Assembly (NCBI RefSeq): GCF_032854445.1
Contig: NW_027017953.1
Location: 870,501 to 934,500, forward strand
Direction: 5' to 3'
DNA length: 64,000 bases
Origin: Liolophura sinensis
Lineage: Eukaryota > Mollusca > Polyplacophora > Chitonida > Chitonidae
Shown: positions 22,771 through 33,771 of the stretch, in pieces
Numbering within the stretch: position 1 is the first letter of the stretch
How the letters are laid out: each line of letters begins with the position of its first letter
Notes under the pieces: model-generated
The model's input: only the letters and a program-made list of their open reading frames with translations
Databases searched by the model: none
Told to the model about the DNA's origin: nothing
Made by a program: the position numbers and the translations under genes

Positions 22771-24015
22771 GTAACGAGTACGTGTGCCTGGAGTGCTGGT
22801 CACACGTTGGCACGTACTGCAGGTAACAAGTACGTGTGCCTGGAGTGCTGGTCACATCTAGATATGTACTGCAGGTAAGGAGTACGTGTGCCTGGAGTGC
22901 TGGTCACACGTTGGCACGTACTGCAGGTAACGAGTACGTGTGCCTGGAGCGCTGGTCACACGTTGACACGTACTGCAGGTAACGAGTACGTGTGCCTGGA
23001 GCGCTGGTCACACGTTGGCACGTACTGCAGGTAACGAGTACGTGTGCCTGGAGCGCTGGTCACACGTTGGCACGTACTGCAGGTAACGAGTACGTGTGCC
23101 TGGAGCGCTGGTCACACGTTGGCACGTACTGCAGGTAACGAGTACGTGTGCCTGGAGCGCTGGTCACACGTTGGCACGTACTGCAGGTAACGAGTACGTG
23201 TGCCTGGAGCGCTGGTCACACGTTGACACGTACTGCAGGTAAGGAGTACGTGTGCCTGGAGTGCTGGTCACACGTTGGCACGTACTGCAGGTAACGAGTA
23301 CGTGTGCCTGGAGTGCTGGTCACACGTTGGCACGTACTGCAGGTAACGAGTACGTGTGCCTGGAGTGCTGGTCACATCTAGATATGTACTGCAGGTAACG
23401 AGTACGTGTGCCTGGAGTGCTGGTCACATCTAGATATGTACTGCAGGTAAGGAGTACGTGTGCCTGGAGTGCTGGTCACACGTTGGCACGTACTGCAGGT
23501 AACGAGTACGTGTGCCTGGAGCGCTGGTCACACGTTGACACGTACTGCAGGTAACGAGTACGTGTGCCTGGAGCGCTGGTCACACGTTGACACGTACTGC
23601 AGGTAACGAGTACGTGTGCCTGGAGGGCTGGTCACACGTTGGCACGTACTGCAGGTAACGAGTACGTGTGCCTGGAGCGCTGGTCACACGTTGGCACGTA
23701 CTGCAGGTAACGAGTACGTGTGCCTGGAGCGCTGGTCACACGTTGGCACGTACTGCAGGTAACGAGTACGTGTGCCTGGAGCGCTGGTCACACGTTGGCA
23801 CGTACTGCAGGTAACGAGTACGTGTGCCTGGAGCGCTGGTCACACGTTGGCACGTACTGCAGGTAACGAGTACGTGTGCCTGGAGTGCTGGTCACACGTT
23901 GGCACGTACTGCAGGTAACGAGTACGTGTGCCTGGAGTGCTGGTCACACGTTGGCACGTACTGCAGGTAACGAGTACGTGTGCCTGGAGCGCTGGTCACA
24001 CGTTGGCACGTACTG
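22740..24015 (+). repeat. 52-bp minisatellite carrying CAG|GTAACGAGT, about 24 copies
   Basis: Unit GTAACGAGTACGTGTGCCTG, GAGCGCTGGTCACACGTTGG, CACGTACTGCAG. Two sub-types (CACGTTGGCACGTA and CATCTAGATATGTA). GC-rich compared with the flanks. Every unit has a splice donor of the form CTGCAG|GTAACG. Intergenic by present annotation. Confidence 0.95.
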
Positions 24016-24787
24016 CAGGTAACTGCAGGTACATATAGATGTATGTAGGAATTAAATTGTGATCAAAACCATGAGCCAGAACAGTGAAACTTTCCTCAGT
24101 CACCTTCAGTGAGAATCAATCAAAATTTTGGTGACATGTTTCACACATCCTCCAACATTTATAGGACTACACTGGTTATGAGATACAAGAGTCATTGTGG
24201 AAATCAAACAACACAGGACTCCACAGCAAAATAAGATAGGACAAGCCCATCTGCCTATTTTTAGAGAGAGCCCATCTGCCTATGTTGAGACAGCCCATCT
24301 GCCTATGTTGAGGCAGACGTCCTCCAGATTTTATACTGCCTTACTTTTCTGAAGAGCCGGTGAAAGGTAAGGTTAGAATTATCATGCTTCCAATTCAAAC
24401 TGCTTCAGTGTGATTGGTCACATTTAATGTAAATCAGCTTATCCATGGAAATGGGCTCACAGCTTTTCTAACATTCATTTCTTCCATATGCTTAAGCAAA
24501 ATTTTGTGAGCTTATGCTCTATATGTATGAATGACAGAATTTACTTGTATCACTTTTAGGGATTGACGGTTTCAGAAATCAAGTTGAAAATTTGATTAAC
24601 ATTCCCACAAGAATAGAACATACATAACGCTATTCTTAGCTGGGTCAAGAAGCTGAGTGTAAAATACAGATGTGGTTACAAATGAACAGCTTCACTCACT
24701 CACTCACTCCTCACAGAATGTTGCTAAGACAATTGCTCTGGTTATATTGCTTCTCAGCTCTCCTGTATTACTGACTCCTACACTGTG
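24016..24787. other. Region downstream of HYI, no gene seen
   Basis: Probably HYI 3' UTR and flank. Contains three short copies of AGCCCATCTGCCTAT at 24245-24306. No clear AATAAA for HYI was identified. Confidence 0.5.
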
Positions 24788-24846
24788 TTAAAGAGTCAAG
24801 TCACATCCAGCCTTCTCCAACCACTGTAATCCCTCAAGTGTAGTAC
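24788..24846 (-). CDS. HYI: HYI exon 8 (terminal)
   Basis: Encodes [19 protein letters not shown] then TAA at 24790-24788, matching human DTVEGLSWLRSYW. Acceptor TTCCCATCAG. Confidence 0.92.
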
Positions 24847-27800
24847 CTGATGGGAAGAGAAATGTCACTGTAGGAGTCTGGATAAATAAAAATAAACTTA
24901 CGATAAATATACTGAGCTTTACATCTCCAAAAATACAGTTAAATGAATTGTACAGTGAAGACAAAATAACAAAGAAATACATGTCATTTGAGTGCAGCCT
25001 AAAAAAAAAAAAAAAAAGAGATTCAGAAAATGTTGAAGACTATTCTACTAAACTACAGGCTTATTACAAAATGCAAAGAAAACAGGAAAACATCATATCT
25101 AAGCACAATATACAAGTGATCTCTTAATGTACAAAGCTAACTTCTCACCTCTTGGTTTGTACTCCAGCCCTACATAGCCGTCATATCCCAGCTCCTGTAG
25201 CAGTCTGAAGATGTATGGGTAGGTTATCTCCCCTTGGTCATCTGGTTCTCCTCTGTCAGGTACCTGGGAGATTTGGATGTGACCTGCAAGATGAGTAAGC
25301 CATTGAGGGACTAATCCAATTCATAAAGATTTAATTATGTAATAATTAAATGTAATTAATTAATCTTGTAATACAAAATGACACATTTAAATTTTATTAG
25401 ACAGTGTTGCCTTTTCATGCAAAAGATCAAAGTGTACAGACACTATCTGCTGTTCAGACAGTGTCAAGATGGCCTGAGTCTGATCTCTGGTGTCTTCAAT
25501 ATTATGCCTCAGTGAAACACCATTATATATACTGTGTGATCCCAATATCAGAATGTTCATTGCACAGTAAGCAGCATCATATAAAGCAGCCAATGAATGT
25601 GTTTTTCTCCGAAAAAACTTGCCAACTTAAAGATGCATGAACTAGCTATGTCCTGGTCAAAACTGGCTCAGAGATGTGTGAACTAGCTACGTCCTGGTGA
25701 AAACTGTCTCAGAGATGTATGAACTAGCTATGTCCTGATGAAAACTGGCTCAGAGATGTATGAACTAGCTATATCCTGGTCAAGATGTATGAACTAGCTA
25801 TGTCCTGGTCAAAACTGGCTCAGAGATGTATGAACTAGCTATGTCCTGGTCAAAACTGGCTCAGAGATGCATGAACTAGCTATGTCCTGGTCAAAACTGG
25901 CTCAGAGATGCATGGACTAGCTATGTCCTGGTCAAAACTGTCTCAGAGACATATGAACTAGCTATGTCCTGGTCAAAACTGGCTCAGAGATGTATGAACT
26001 AGCTATATCCTGGTCAAGATATATGAACTAGCTATGTCCTGGTGAAAACTGGCTCAGAGATGTATGAACTAGCTATGTCCTGGTCAAAACTGGCTCAGAG
26101 ATGTATGAACTAGCTATGTCCTGGTCAAAACTGGCTCAGAGACATATGAACTAGCTATATCCTGGTGAAAACTGGCTCAGAGATGTATGAACTAGCTATA
26201 TCCTGGTCAAAACTGGCTCAGAGATGAATGAACTAGCTATGTCCTGGTGAAAACTGGCTCAGAGACTTATGAACTAGCTGTGTCCTGGTCCAAACTGACT
26301 CAGATGTATGAACTAGCTGTGTCCTGTTCAAAATTAACTACTATTCAAAGCTTACCTATGTGTGGCAAAAACTTTTTCAAATTTTCAGTCAAATTTCCAC
26401 TCATGATCTGTACATGAAAAAAGTCCTGCAAAACATGAGTGAACTGAGCATGATACATAGAGTAGCATGTTGTTTAATTAGACCAAAATTGCCCACAGTT
26501 TAATGCTGGGAAACAGCTGTACAGCACATACAGGTACAATCAATGTCACTACAGCTGTACAGTATATACAGGTACAATCAGCTGTACAGTGTATACAGGT
26601 ACAATCAGTGTCACTACAGCTGTACAGTGTATACAGGTACAATCAGCTGTACAGTGTATACAGGTACAATCAGTGTCACTACAGCTGTACAGTGTATACA
26701 GGTACAATCAGTGTCACTACAGCTGTACAGTGTATACAGGTACAATCAGTGTCACTACAGCTGTACAGTGTATACAGGTACAATCAGTGTCACTACAGCT
26801 GTACAGTGTACACAGGTACAATCAATGTCACTACAGCTGTACAGTGTACACAGGTACAATCAGTGTCACTACAGCTGTACAGTGTATACAGGTACAATCA
26901 GTGTCACTACAGCTGTACAGTGTACACAGGTACAATCAGTGTCACTACAGCTGTACAGTGTACACAGGTACAATCAATGTCACTACAGCTGTACAGTGTA
27001 CACAGGTACAATCAGTGTCACTACAGCTGTACAGTGTATACAGGTACAATCAGTGTCACTACAGCTGTACAGTGTACACAGGTACAATCAGTGTCACTAC
27101 AGCTGTACAGTGTACACAGGTACAATCAGCTGTACAGTGTATACAGGTACAATCAGTGTCACTACAGCTGTACAGTGTACACAGGTACAATCAATGTCAC
27201 TACAGCTGTACAGTGTACACAGGTACAATCAGTGTCACTACAGCTGTACAGTGTACACAGGTACAATCAGTGTCACTACAGCTGTACAGTGTACACAGGA
27301 ACAATCAGTGTCACTACAGCTGTACAGTTTATACAGGTACAATCAGCGTCACTACAGCTGTACAGTGTACACAGGTACAATCAATGTCACTACAGCTGTA
27401 CAGTGTATACAGGTACAATCAGTGTCACTACAGCTGTAGAGTGTATACATGTACAATCAGTGTCACTACAGCTGTACAGTGTACACAGGTACAATCAATG
27501 TCACTACAGCTGTACAGTGTACACAGGTACAATCAGTGTCACTACAGCTGTACAGTGTACACAGGTACAATCAGTGTCACTACAGCTGTACACTGTGTAC
27601 ATGTACAATCAGTGTCACTATAGCTGTACAGTGTACACAGGTACAATCAGTGTCACTACAGCTGTACACTGTGTACATGTATAATCAGTGTCACTACAGC
27701 TGTACAGTGTGTACAGGTACAATCAGTGTCACTACAGCTGTACACTGTGTACATGTACAATCAGTGTCACTACAGCTGTACAGTGTACACAGGTACAATC

Positions 27801-30800
27801 AGTGTCACTACAGCTGTACAGTGTATACAGGTACAATCAGTGTCACTACAGCTGTACAGTGTACACACAGGTACAATCAATGTCACTACAGCTGTACAGT
27901 GTATACAGGTACAATCAGTGTCACTACAGCTGTAGAGTGTATACATTTACAATCAGTGTCACTACAGCTGTACAGTGTACACAGGTACAATCAATGTCAC
28001 AACAGCTGTACAGTGTACACAGGTACAATCAGTGTCACTACAGCTGTACAGTGTACACAGGTACAATCAGTGTCACTACAGCTGTACAGTGTACACAGGT
28101 ACAAGCAGTGTCACTACAGCTGTACACTGTGTACATGTACAATCAGTGTCACTACAGCTGTACAGTGTGTACAGGTACAATCAGTGTCACTACAGCTGTA
28201 CACTGTGTACATGTACAATCAGTGTCACTACAGCTGTACAGTGTACACAGGTACAATCAGTGTCACTACAGCTGTACACTGTGTACATGTACAGTCAGTG
28301 TCACTACAGCTGTACAGTGCACACAGATACAATCAGTGTCATTACATTTGTACAGTGTACACAGGTACAATCAGTGTCACTACAGCTGTACAGTGTACAC
28401 AGGTACAATCAGTGTCACTACAGCTGTACACTGTGTACATGTACAGTCAGTGTCACTACAGCTGTACAGTGTACACATGTACAATCAGTGTCACTACAGC
28501 TGGCATGCATCATCATGTTAACCTATACCATAATCATATCCATTTAGGCATCAATCGTTATACACGTAGCTGGGCTATTAAGACAGGTTAAGAAATATCA
28601 GTAATAACTACACTCAGGAGATCATTTCATTTTGTGGCAAACACAAATTCACGATTATACGCACAAACTGAAACTTCAGATTGGGGTGATTGATCTTCTT
28701 CACATATTCCAATCCTGAAAAAAAAATAAAAAAATAAGAATACCAAGTTACATTATGAACATGGTAATTCCAGTAATCAGCAATAATTTAGGTGCTGGTA
28801 GCAGTATAGCTTTTTGAATCAACATGACAATTGTCAATTAGAGCTAAGCTGTTTTACCTCTTTCTGGTTCATCCATGAAGTAACCAGGGGCAGACAGCTT
28901 TGAGTTGACTGCTTCAATCAGGGCCAGGATGCCTTCCTGCAGAGGTCAAAATTTAACACATTACCAGCACAACAAATAATTTTAATGTTCAGTTTAAATG
29001 TGCGCTGGTACAAATGAACTGTTAATTACAATTAACTACAATTAAACTATTAATTTTATATTTTATATTAAAGTGAAAACAAAGAAAACAAATGATCAGA
29101 GAAATAATGACTCTGTTATGTTTAATGGCAATCTAAAAACAGCTACATACAAGTACAGCTACACATAAGCACATATACCTTTTGTAATCTGTCAGCTGCA
29201 TATTTAATGTTCTCCAGATAAACATCTTCTTCAGCCTCTGGTCGCTTCCCAGCCATGATGTGCATTCTGAACAGAAAGAAAATCCACAATACACTCAGCT
29301 TCCATGCCATGATGTGCATTCTGAACAGACAGACAATCCACAATACACTCAGTTTCCGTGCCATGATGTGCATTCTGAACAGACAGACAATCCACAATAC
29401 ACTCAGCTTCCGTGCCATGATGTACATTCTGAACAGACAGACAATCCACAATACACTCAGCTTCCGTGCCATGATGTGCATTCTGAACAGACAGACAATC
29501 CACAATACACTCAGCTTCCGTGCCATAATGTACATTCTGGACAGACAGACAATCCACAATACACTCAGCCTCCCTACGATAATGTGACAGAAAATCCACA
29601 ACAATTCTCACTGGTTTAACAATAAAATATATAAAACTTATTAGTAAATGCATGCTTTAGTTTTCACTTAATAGAATGCAAAAACTATATTGTTATACTG
29701 ATGATGTATCTTCAATTCTCTAAACTATGTATGCACGGCTACATGACTTCTTTCGGGTTTCAGTCAATTTTTCAGTCATTTGACCAGGAGGAGTCATTAG
29801 GGGTGTTTACATGCAATGTATACTGTGTCTTCTCGTGGCAGGCAAAGTGCATGCCGCTGAAGTGCTGCCGCCACTGAAGTATCATGCCAGGATACCAATC
29901 ACATTTTACTGACACCGGGCCAACCATTCCTGTTTCCTTGTTCTGACCTCTTACTGCTCAGCATCAAGTGAGCCAGGGACAAGTGCCAAGTCTCATGGCT
30001 TCGAGGGAGATGCTCTAACCACTAGGCCACCTAAAACAGTCATTCCATCACTAAATTTCAAGCAAATATTCCCCCTAAGATGTCAAATCTCTTCCATTAT
30101 TGTGGCCATGGCAGTTTGCATGTACTGGTACAGTCGAACAAAAGTTTGGTAACATTACCGTTTACAGTTCAATGCATTTGCATATTTTATTGACATCTCC
30201 AGTTTGTCCACAAACTCCAGTTTTCTAGACCTCAGTGCTGCTATTCCCAAGTCACCAGCTGACAGTTCACCTGGCATCAAATGAATGACAGATTTACACA
30301 GAACAACTGATGTAGTAAGTGACAAATCTAATCTGTTTATTTATTTCATTGTTGTTTAACTCAAGAATTGTTCACACTTACTATTAAGACACAATGGCGG
30401 TCAGAATTATGGGTGGAGAAAGTGCCCAAGATAAACAGTGACCTCTGGCCAACAAGTTACTGACAAACAATCCCACATATGACACACAGGCATTGTCTAT
30501 ACCACACAAGCATTGTCTATACCATACAAGCATTGTCTATACCATACAACCACACAAGCGTCATCTATACCACACAGGTGTCATTTATGCCACACACGTA
30601 TAATGTCTTTACCACACAAGTGTTGTACATATCACACAAGCATTGTCTATACCACACAAGTATTGTCTATACCACACAAGCATTGTCTACACCACACAAG
30701 CATTGTCTATACCACACAAGCATTGTGTATACCACACAAGCATTGTCTACACCACACAAGAATTGTCTATACCATACAAGCGTCATCTATATCACACAAG

Positions 30801-32245
30801 CGTCATCTATATCACACAGGTGTCATTTATGCCACACACATATAATGTCTTTACCACACAAGTGTTGTCTATATCACACAAGCATTGTCTATATCACACA
30901 AGCATTGTCTATACCACACAAGCGTCATCTATACCACACAGGTGTCATTTATGCCACACACGTATAATGTCTTTACCACACAAGTGTTGTCTATACCACA
31001 TAAGCATTGTCTACACCACACAAGCATTGTCTATACCACACAAGCATTGTCTACACCACACAAGCATTGTCTATACCATACAAGCGTCATCTATATCACA
31101 CAAGCGTCATCTATATCACACAGGTGTCATTTATGCCACACACGTATAATGTCTTTACCACACAAGTGTTGTCTATATCACACAAGCATTGTCTATACCA
31201 CACAAGCATTGTCTATACCACACAAGCGTCATCTATACCACACAGGTGTCATTTATGCCACACACGTATAATGTCTTTACCACACAAGTGTTGTACATAT
31301 CACACAAGCATTGTCTACACCACACAAGCATTGTCTATACCACACAAGCATTGTCTACACCACACAAGCATTGTCTATACCACACAAGCACTGTGTATAC
31401 CACACAAGTATTGTCTACACCACACAAGCATTGTCTACACCACACAAGCATTGTCTACACCACACAAGCATTGTCTATACCATACAAGTGTCATCTATAT
31501 CACACAAGCATCATCTATATCACACAGGTGTCATTTATGCCACACACGTATATAATGTCTTTACCACACAAGTGTTGTCTATATTACACAAGCATTGTCT
31601 ATACCACACACGCATTGTCTATATCACAAAAGCGTCATCTATACCACACAGGTGTCATTTATGCCACACACGTATAATGTTTTTACCACACAAGTGTTGT
31701 ACATATCACACATGCGTAAAGTTGTCTATACCACACAAGTGTTGTCTAACCACACAAGTGTTGTTTATAACACACAAGTGTTGTCTACACCACACAAGCG
31801 TAACATTGTCTATGCCACAAAAGTGTTGTCTATACCACGTACGTAACAGCACCCTACAAACATACTGTGAAAGCAGAGAATCTATACTTTCGAATTTCCA
31901 GTCGTTTGATTAATGACTATATATGTATAGGTCCATACATACAACATCTGAGGTCCGTAAAACAGCTAGTGAGCTTCTGATGCATCATAATAAATATGCT
32001 TTATCATTTCAGCTTGATACATAAAAACTATCAATACCTGGCCAACCGTTGATTAATACATGCTCTAATCCCGCCCTTCTTCTCGCCTCTGCCAGTGTTC
32101 CAGCGTCTTCTCCATAAGGAAATGTCGCCTCCACGTATTTAAAGCCTGCATCTTTGGCAGCTTCATATCGCTCAGCGAGAGTTGGAAATTCTGTGAACAT
32201 CATGGACAGATTGGCTGCAAACTTGAGAGGCATTTTTGAAGACAT
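24788..32245 (-). CDS. HYI: Putative hydroxypyruvate isomerase, complete 8-exon gene
   Basis: Coding exons in transcript order: 32245-32038, 30270-30159, 29266-29179, 28936-28858, 28714-28665, 26425-26356, 25283-25149, 24846-24788. All are GT-AG and all phases join, giving 266 residues (human HYI 277). The family are TIM-barrel metal enzymes annotated as interconverting hydroxypyruvate and tartronate semialdehyde; the animal substrate is uncertain. Visible: [14 protein letters not shown] at the N-terminus, ALIEAVNS with Glu144, [14 protein letters not shown] with Asp180 and His183, [13 protein letters not shown] with Gln206, and GLEYKPRG with Glu243. These correspond to the metal and catalytic residues of bacterial Hyi (Glu143, Asp178, Gln204, Glu240). 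The start at 32245 (MSSKMPLKF) gives the usual length; the frame is open to an ATG at 32356, adding 37 mainly basic/hydrophobic residues. Its introns contain four minisatellites, one carrying in-frame acceptor copies. Confidence 0.94.
25149..25283 (-). CDS. HYI: HYI exon 7
   Basis: Encodes [20 protein letters not shown] through [18 protein letters not shown], nearly identical in pattern to human HVQVAQVPGRGEPSSPGEL...GFVGCEYQPRG. Carries Gln206 and Glu243. Acceptor CTTGCAG, donor AGAG|GTGAGA. Confidence 0.95.
25640..26335 (-). repeat. 41-bp minisatellite close to the HYI exon 6 donor, about 16 copies
   Basis: + strand unit GATGTATGAACTAGCTATGT, CCTGGTCAAAACTGGCTCAG. It comes within about 20 nt of the donor of exon 6 (26355), so the HYI intron 6 begins almost at once with the array. 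Copies vary at GGTC/GGTG. Confidence 0.94.
26356..26425 (-). CDS. HYI: HYI exon 6 (70 nt)
   Basis: Encodes [20 protein letters not shown] and PHIG (human: DIFHWQIMDGNLTGNIREFLPIVG). Contains metal-ligand Asp180. Donor ATAG|GTAAGC. The 41-bp array begins about 20-30 nt into the following intron. Confidence 0.93.
26510..28502 (-). repeat. 38-bp minisatellite in HYI intron 5, about 52 copies
   Basis: + strand unit ACAGCTGTACAGTGTACACA then GGTACAATCAGTGTCACT. It is rich in short palindromes (CAGCTG, TGTACA, GTGTACAC). The three-unit period of 114 bp is stop-free in all three + frames, so very long but meaningless open frames arise. Variants CACTGTGTACATG cluster in the 3' half. Confidence 0.97.
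28665..28714 (-). CDS. HYI: HYI exon 5 (50 nt)
   Basis: Encodes [17 protein letters not shown] (human: AAILQKVGRPNLQLQM). The acceptor has a long T run before CAG; the donor TTT|GTGCGT is a weak match, chosen because it joins in frame to DFFHVQIM of exon 6. Confidence 0.88.
28858..28936 (-). CDS. HYI: HYI exon 4 with catalytic/metal Glu144
   Basis: Encodes [20 protein letters not shown] then MDEPERG. LIEAVN corresponds to LLEPIN in human HYI and carries the first metal-binding Glu. Acceptor CTCTGCAG, donor AGAG|GTAAAA. Confidence 0.92.
29179..29266 (-). CDS. HYI: HYI exon 3, with repeated upstream acceptors
   Basis: Encodes [20 protein letters not shown] and [10 protein letters not shown] (human: IHLMAGRVPQG...VFLENLRHAAGVL). 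Acceptor CTGTTCAG|AATGCACATC; donor AAG|GTATAT. Five additional near-identical acceptor plus exon-start copies lie upstream at 29320, 29374, 29428, 29482 and 29536, spaced exactly 54 nt apart and in frame. Confidence 0.93.
29267..29590 (-). repeat. 54-bp array of repeated HYI exon 3 acceptors, six copies
   Basis: In the HYI sense each unit is CTGTTCAG|AATGCACATCATGGC followed by ACGGAAGCTGAGTGTATTGT and GGATTGTCTGT. Candidate exon starts at 29320, 29374, 29428, 29482, 29536 are each 54 nt apart. The exon 3 frame stays open across the whole array, encoding repeats of [18 protein letters not shown]. Confidence 0.95.
29815..30033 (-). mobile_element. tRNA-derived SINE, nearly full length
   Basis: On the - strand: AGGTGGCCTAGTGGTTAGAG (A box), GAAGCCATGAGACTTGGCA, then GGTTGGCCCGGTGTCAGTAA, GGCATGATACTTCAGTGGCG and GCCTGCCACGAGAAGACACA. 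This order matches a SINE family common in mollusc genomes, as I recall it. Body partly deleted. In HYI intron 2. Confidence 0.75.
30159..30270 (-). CDS. HYI: HYI exon 2
   Basis: Encodes [20 protein letters not shown] and on to YANALNCK, matching human GEMGLGAVPGRQAAFREGLEQAVRYAKALGC. Acceptor GATGCCAG, donor AACG|GTAATG; phase 1 in, phase 2 out. Confidence 0.92.
30482..31845 (-). repeat. 20-bp minisatellite with higher-order structure in HYI intron 1, about 68 copies
   Basis: Basic + strand unit ACCACACAAGCATTGTCTAT. A longer block holding GGTGTCATTTATGCCACACA and CGTATAATGTCTTTACCACA recurs near 30578, 30818, 30938, 31118, 31238, 31526 and 31646, spaced by multiples of about 60 bp: a higher-order repeat. 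Confidence 0.95.
32038..32245 (-). CDS. HYI: HYI exon 1
   Basis: Starts [17 protein letters not shown] and ends HVLINGWPG, matching human PLRFSANLSWLF...LVLINTPPG. Donor CCAG|GTATTG. An upstream in-frame ATG at 32356 would add the basic segment beginning MIMLTSRTRRAYRSIYK, which could be a mitochondrial presequence; I cannot decide between the starts. Confidence 0.92.
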
Positions 32246-32356
32246 TGTCAGAGGAACCAGGCCCACTCTTTCCGAGGCAACGCTGTTGAAAATATCAAAT
32301 AAAGATTTGTAAATTGATCTGTATGCACGGCGTGTTCTACTTGTCAACATTATCAC

Positions 32357-33771
32357 GTGTAGGCTGAAAGGTCAATGTCAGTGTGCAGGTGCGCTTTATT
32401 TTCATTGGCTGCTGCTATGACAACAACAAGATGGCGACATCGGGGTGTTAAACGACAACAACAGGTCAAGATAACAGGATTGTTTTGCCCTATTTTCATG
32501 TAAAATAATCTGCTTCTTTATTCACGTCAGTCACTTTTATAGCCATAAACTATACCTATCACTTGTTCTATTTGTTGGATGAACATTTTGTTCCATTTCA
32601 TTTTATCGAGCAAGTTAACCTATGAGGCGTACTTGATGATTCACGATTCTGTCACTGTAGGTCTAAACAAAATACTGAAACTTTTCGGAAGTAGTTCAAC
32701 TTCGTGTCTAATATAATTTTACTAGTAATATTTAGTGTCATTAATCTGTTCGGTGTACAAAACGCTTTCTTTATTCTTTACTCATCGTTCTCAAAGAGTC
32801 TTTAAGTTAAGATCGGTAAACTTAGTTAATCTCTCGCTTAGGTGCCATTCCGAAAATTCCATTGATCAAATTGAATTCGCCCAGATGTGCATGATCTCTT
32901 AATACTTCATTTCACTGTAGAACGTTAAAAAGTTTAAAGTTGTTTGTAAACAGTTAATACTTCATACCTTTGATATAAAGGTATGAAGGTAATTAACATA
33001 ACACATATATGGATCACAACTTCAATGAGCAACATTTCGGTATAGATGCTAATAACGACTTGATATTGGCCAATATTAGTATCGGTACTTATACGTCGCT
33101 CACTATATAACCAGAAATTGCGACCCATATATTTGTTATGTTATCCAACACAACTTCTAAGCTGAATGCCCTTGATAGTTGTCATATATTGCCTATACTG
33201 ATACTCGAGCAGGATGTCCTGAGAAGGCCTAAGTGTAGGACTATAACCACAAAGGACACAATATCTGAGGTCAAACCTAACCTTGGACAACCTTGCTGAG
33301 CGTATTTTCAGGGGCCTTGATGACAGTAAGCATTTGATGGTACTTATAAGTAAGTCTTATCTTCGTTGTAGACCACTGAATTGTCTTCCTGTCTTCAATC
33401 AGTCATGTACATACATCACTGACACACTAAATGTACATGTATGTGTGGTTTAGGTTACCTTAAGTCTTACTGTACAGGCATTACAGTTCTCTTTTAATTG
33501 GCTTATTTCAGACTTTTTTGTTTAAAATTTGAAAAACAAAAAGCAGCTGATTTCAAATTTGGAGGAAGGCTGAGGTGTTTTTGGACATTCCTGAGAAATT
33601 TTTTTTGACCATCAATTCCCATGCATGAATTGCAACAGTGGTCAGTCCAGTATGTATGAAGGGATGTGTTTGTAAAAAAAGCTGTATAGGTTAAAATTTT
33701 CTGTTTGTGACAGGTTTTCAGGTCCTCGACTCTTACCACTGCTGTAGCCTTGTTATGAGATCTGCTTAACA
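32357..33771. promoter_or_regulatory. Head-to-head intergenic region between HYI and the membrane-protein gene
   Basis: About 1.4 kb separates the two start codons. Near HYI: an inverted CCAAT (ATTGGCT at 32404-32410), a YY1-type AAGATGGCGAC at 32428-32438 and CACGTG at 32354-32359 overlapping the upstream HYI ATG. These are usual in TATA-less housekeeping promoters and, at 50-190 bp from the HYI starts, probably mark its promoter. On the other side, AAGTAAGT at 33350-33357 and GTGACAG at 33707-33713 may bound a 5' UTR intron of the membrane-protein gene. Otherwise ordinary AT-rich DNA. Confidence 0.5.

Noticed and set aside
26503-28591. Long + strand open frames of up to 393 codons
   Set aside because: Produced by the 38-bp array, which lacks stops in any + frame; antisense to HYI intron 5 and without coding character.
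30479-31913. Tyr/His/Thr-rich open frames up to 200 codons
   Set aside because: Frames of the 20-bp array (60-bp period) in HYI intron 1.
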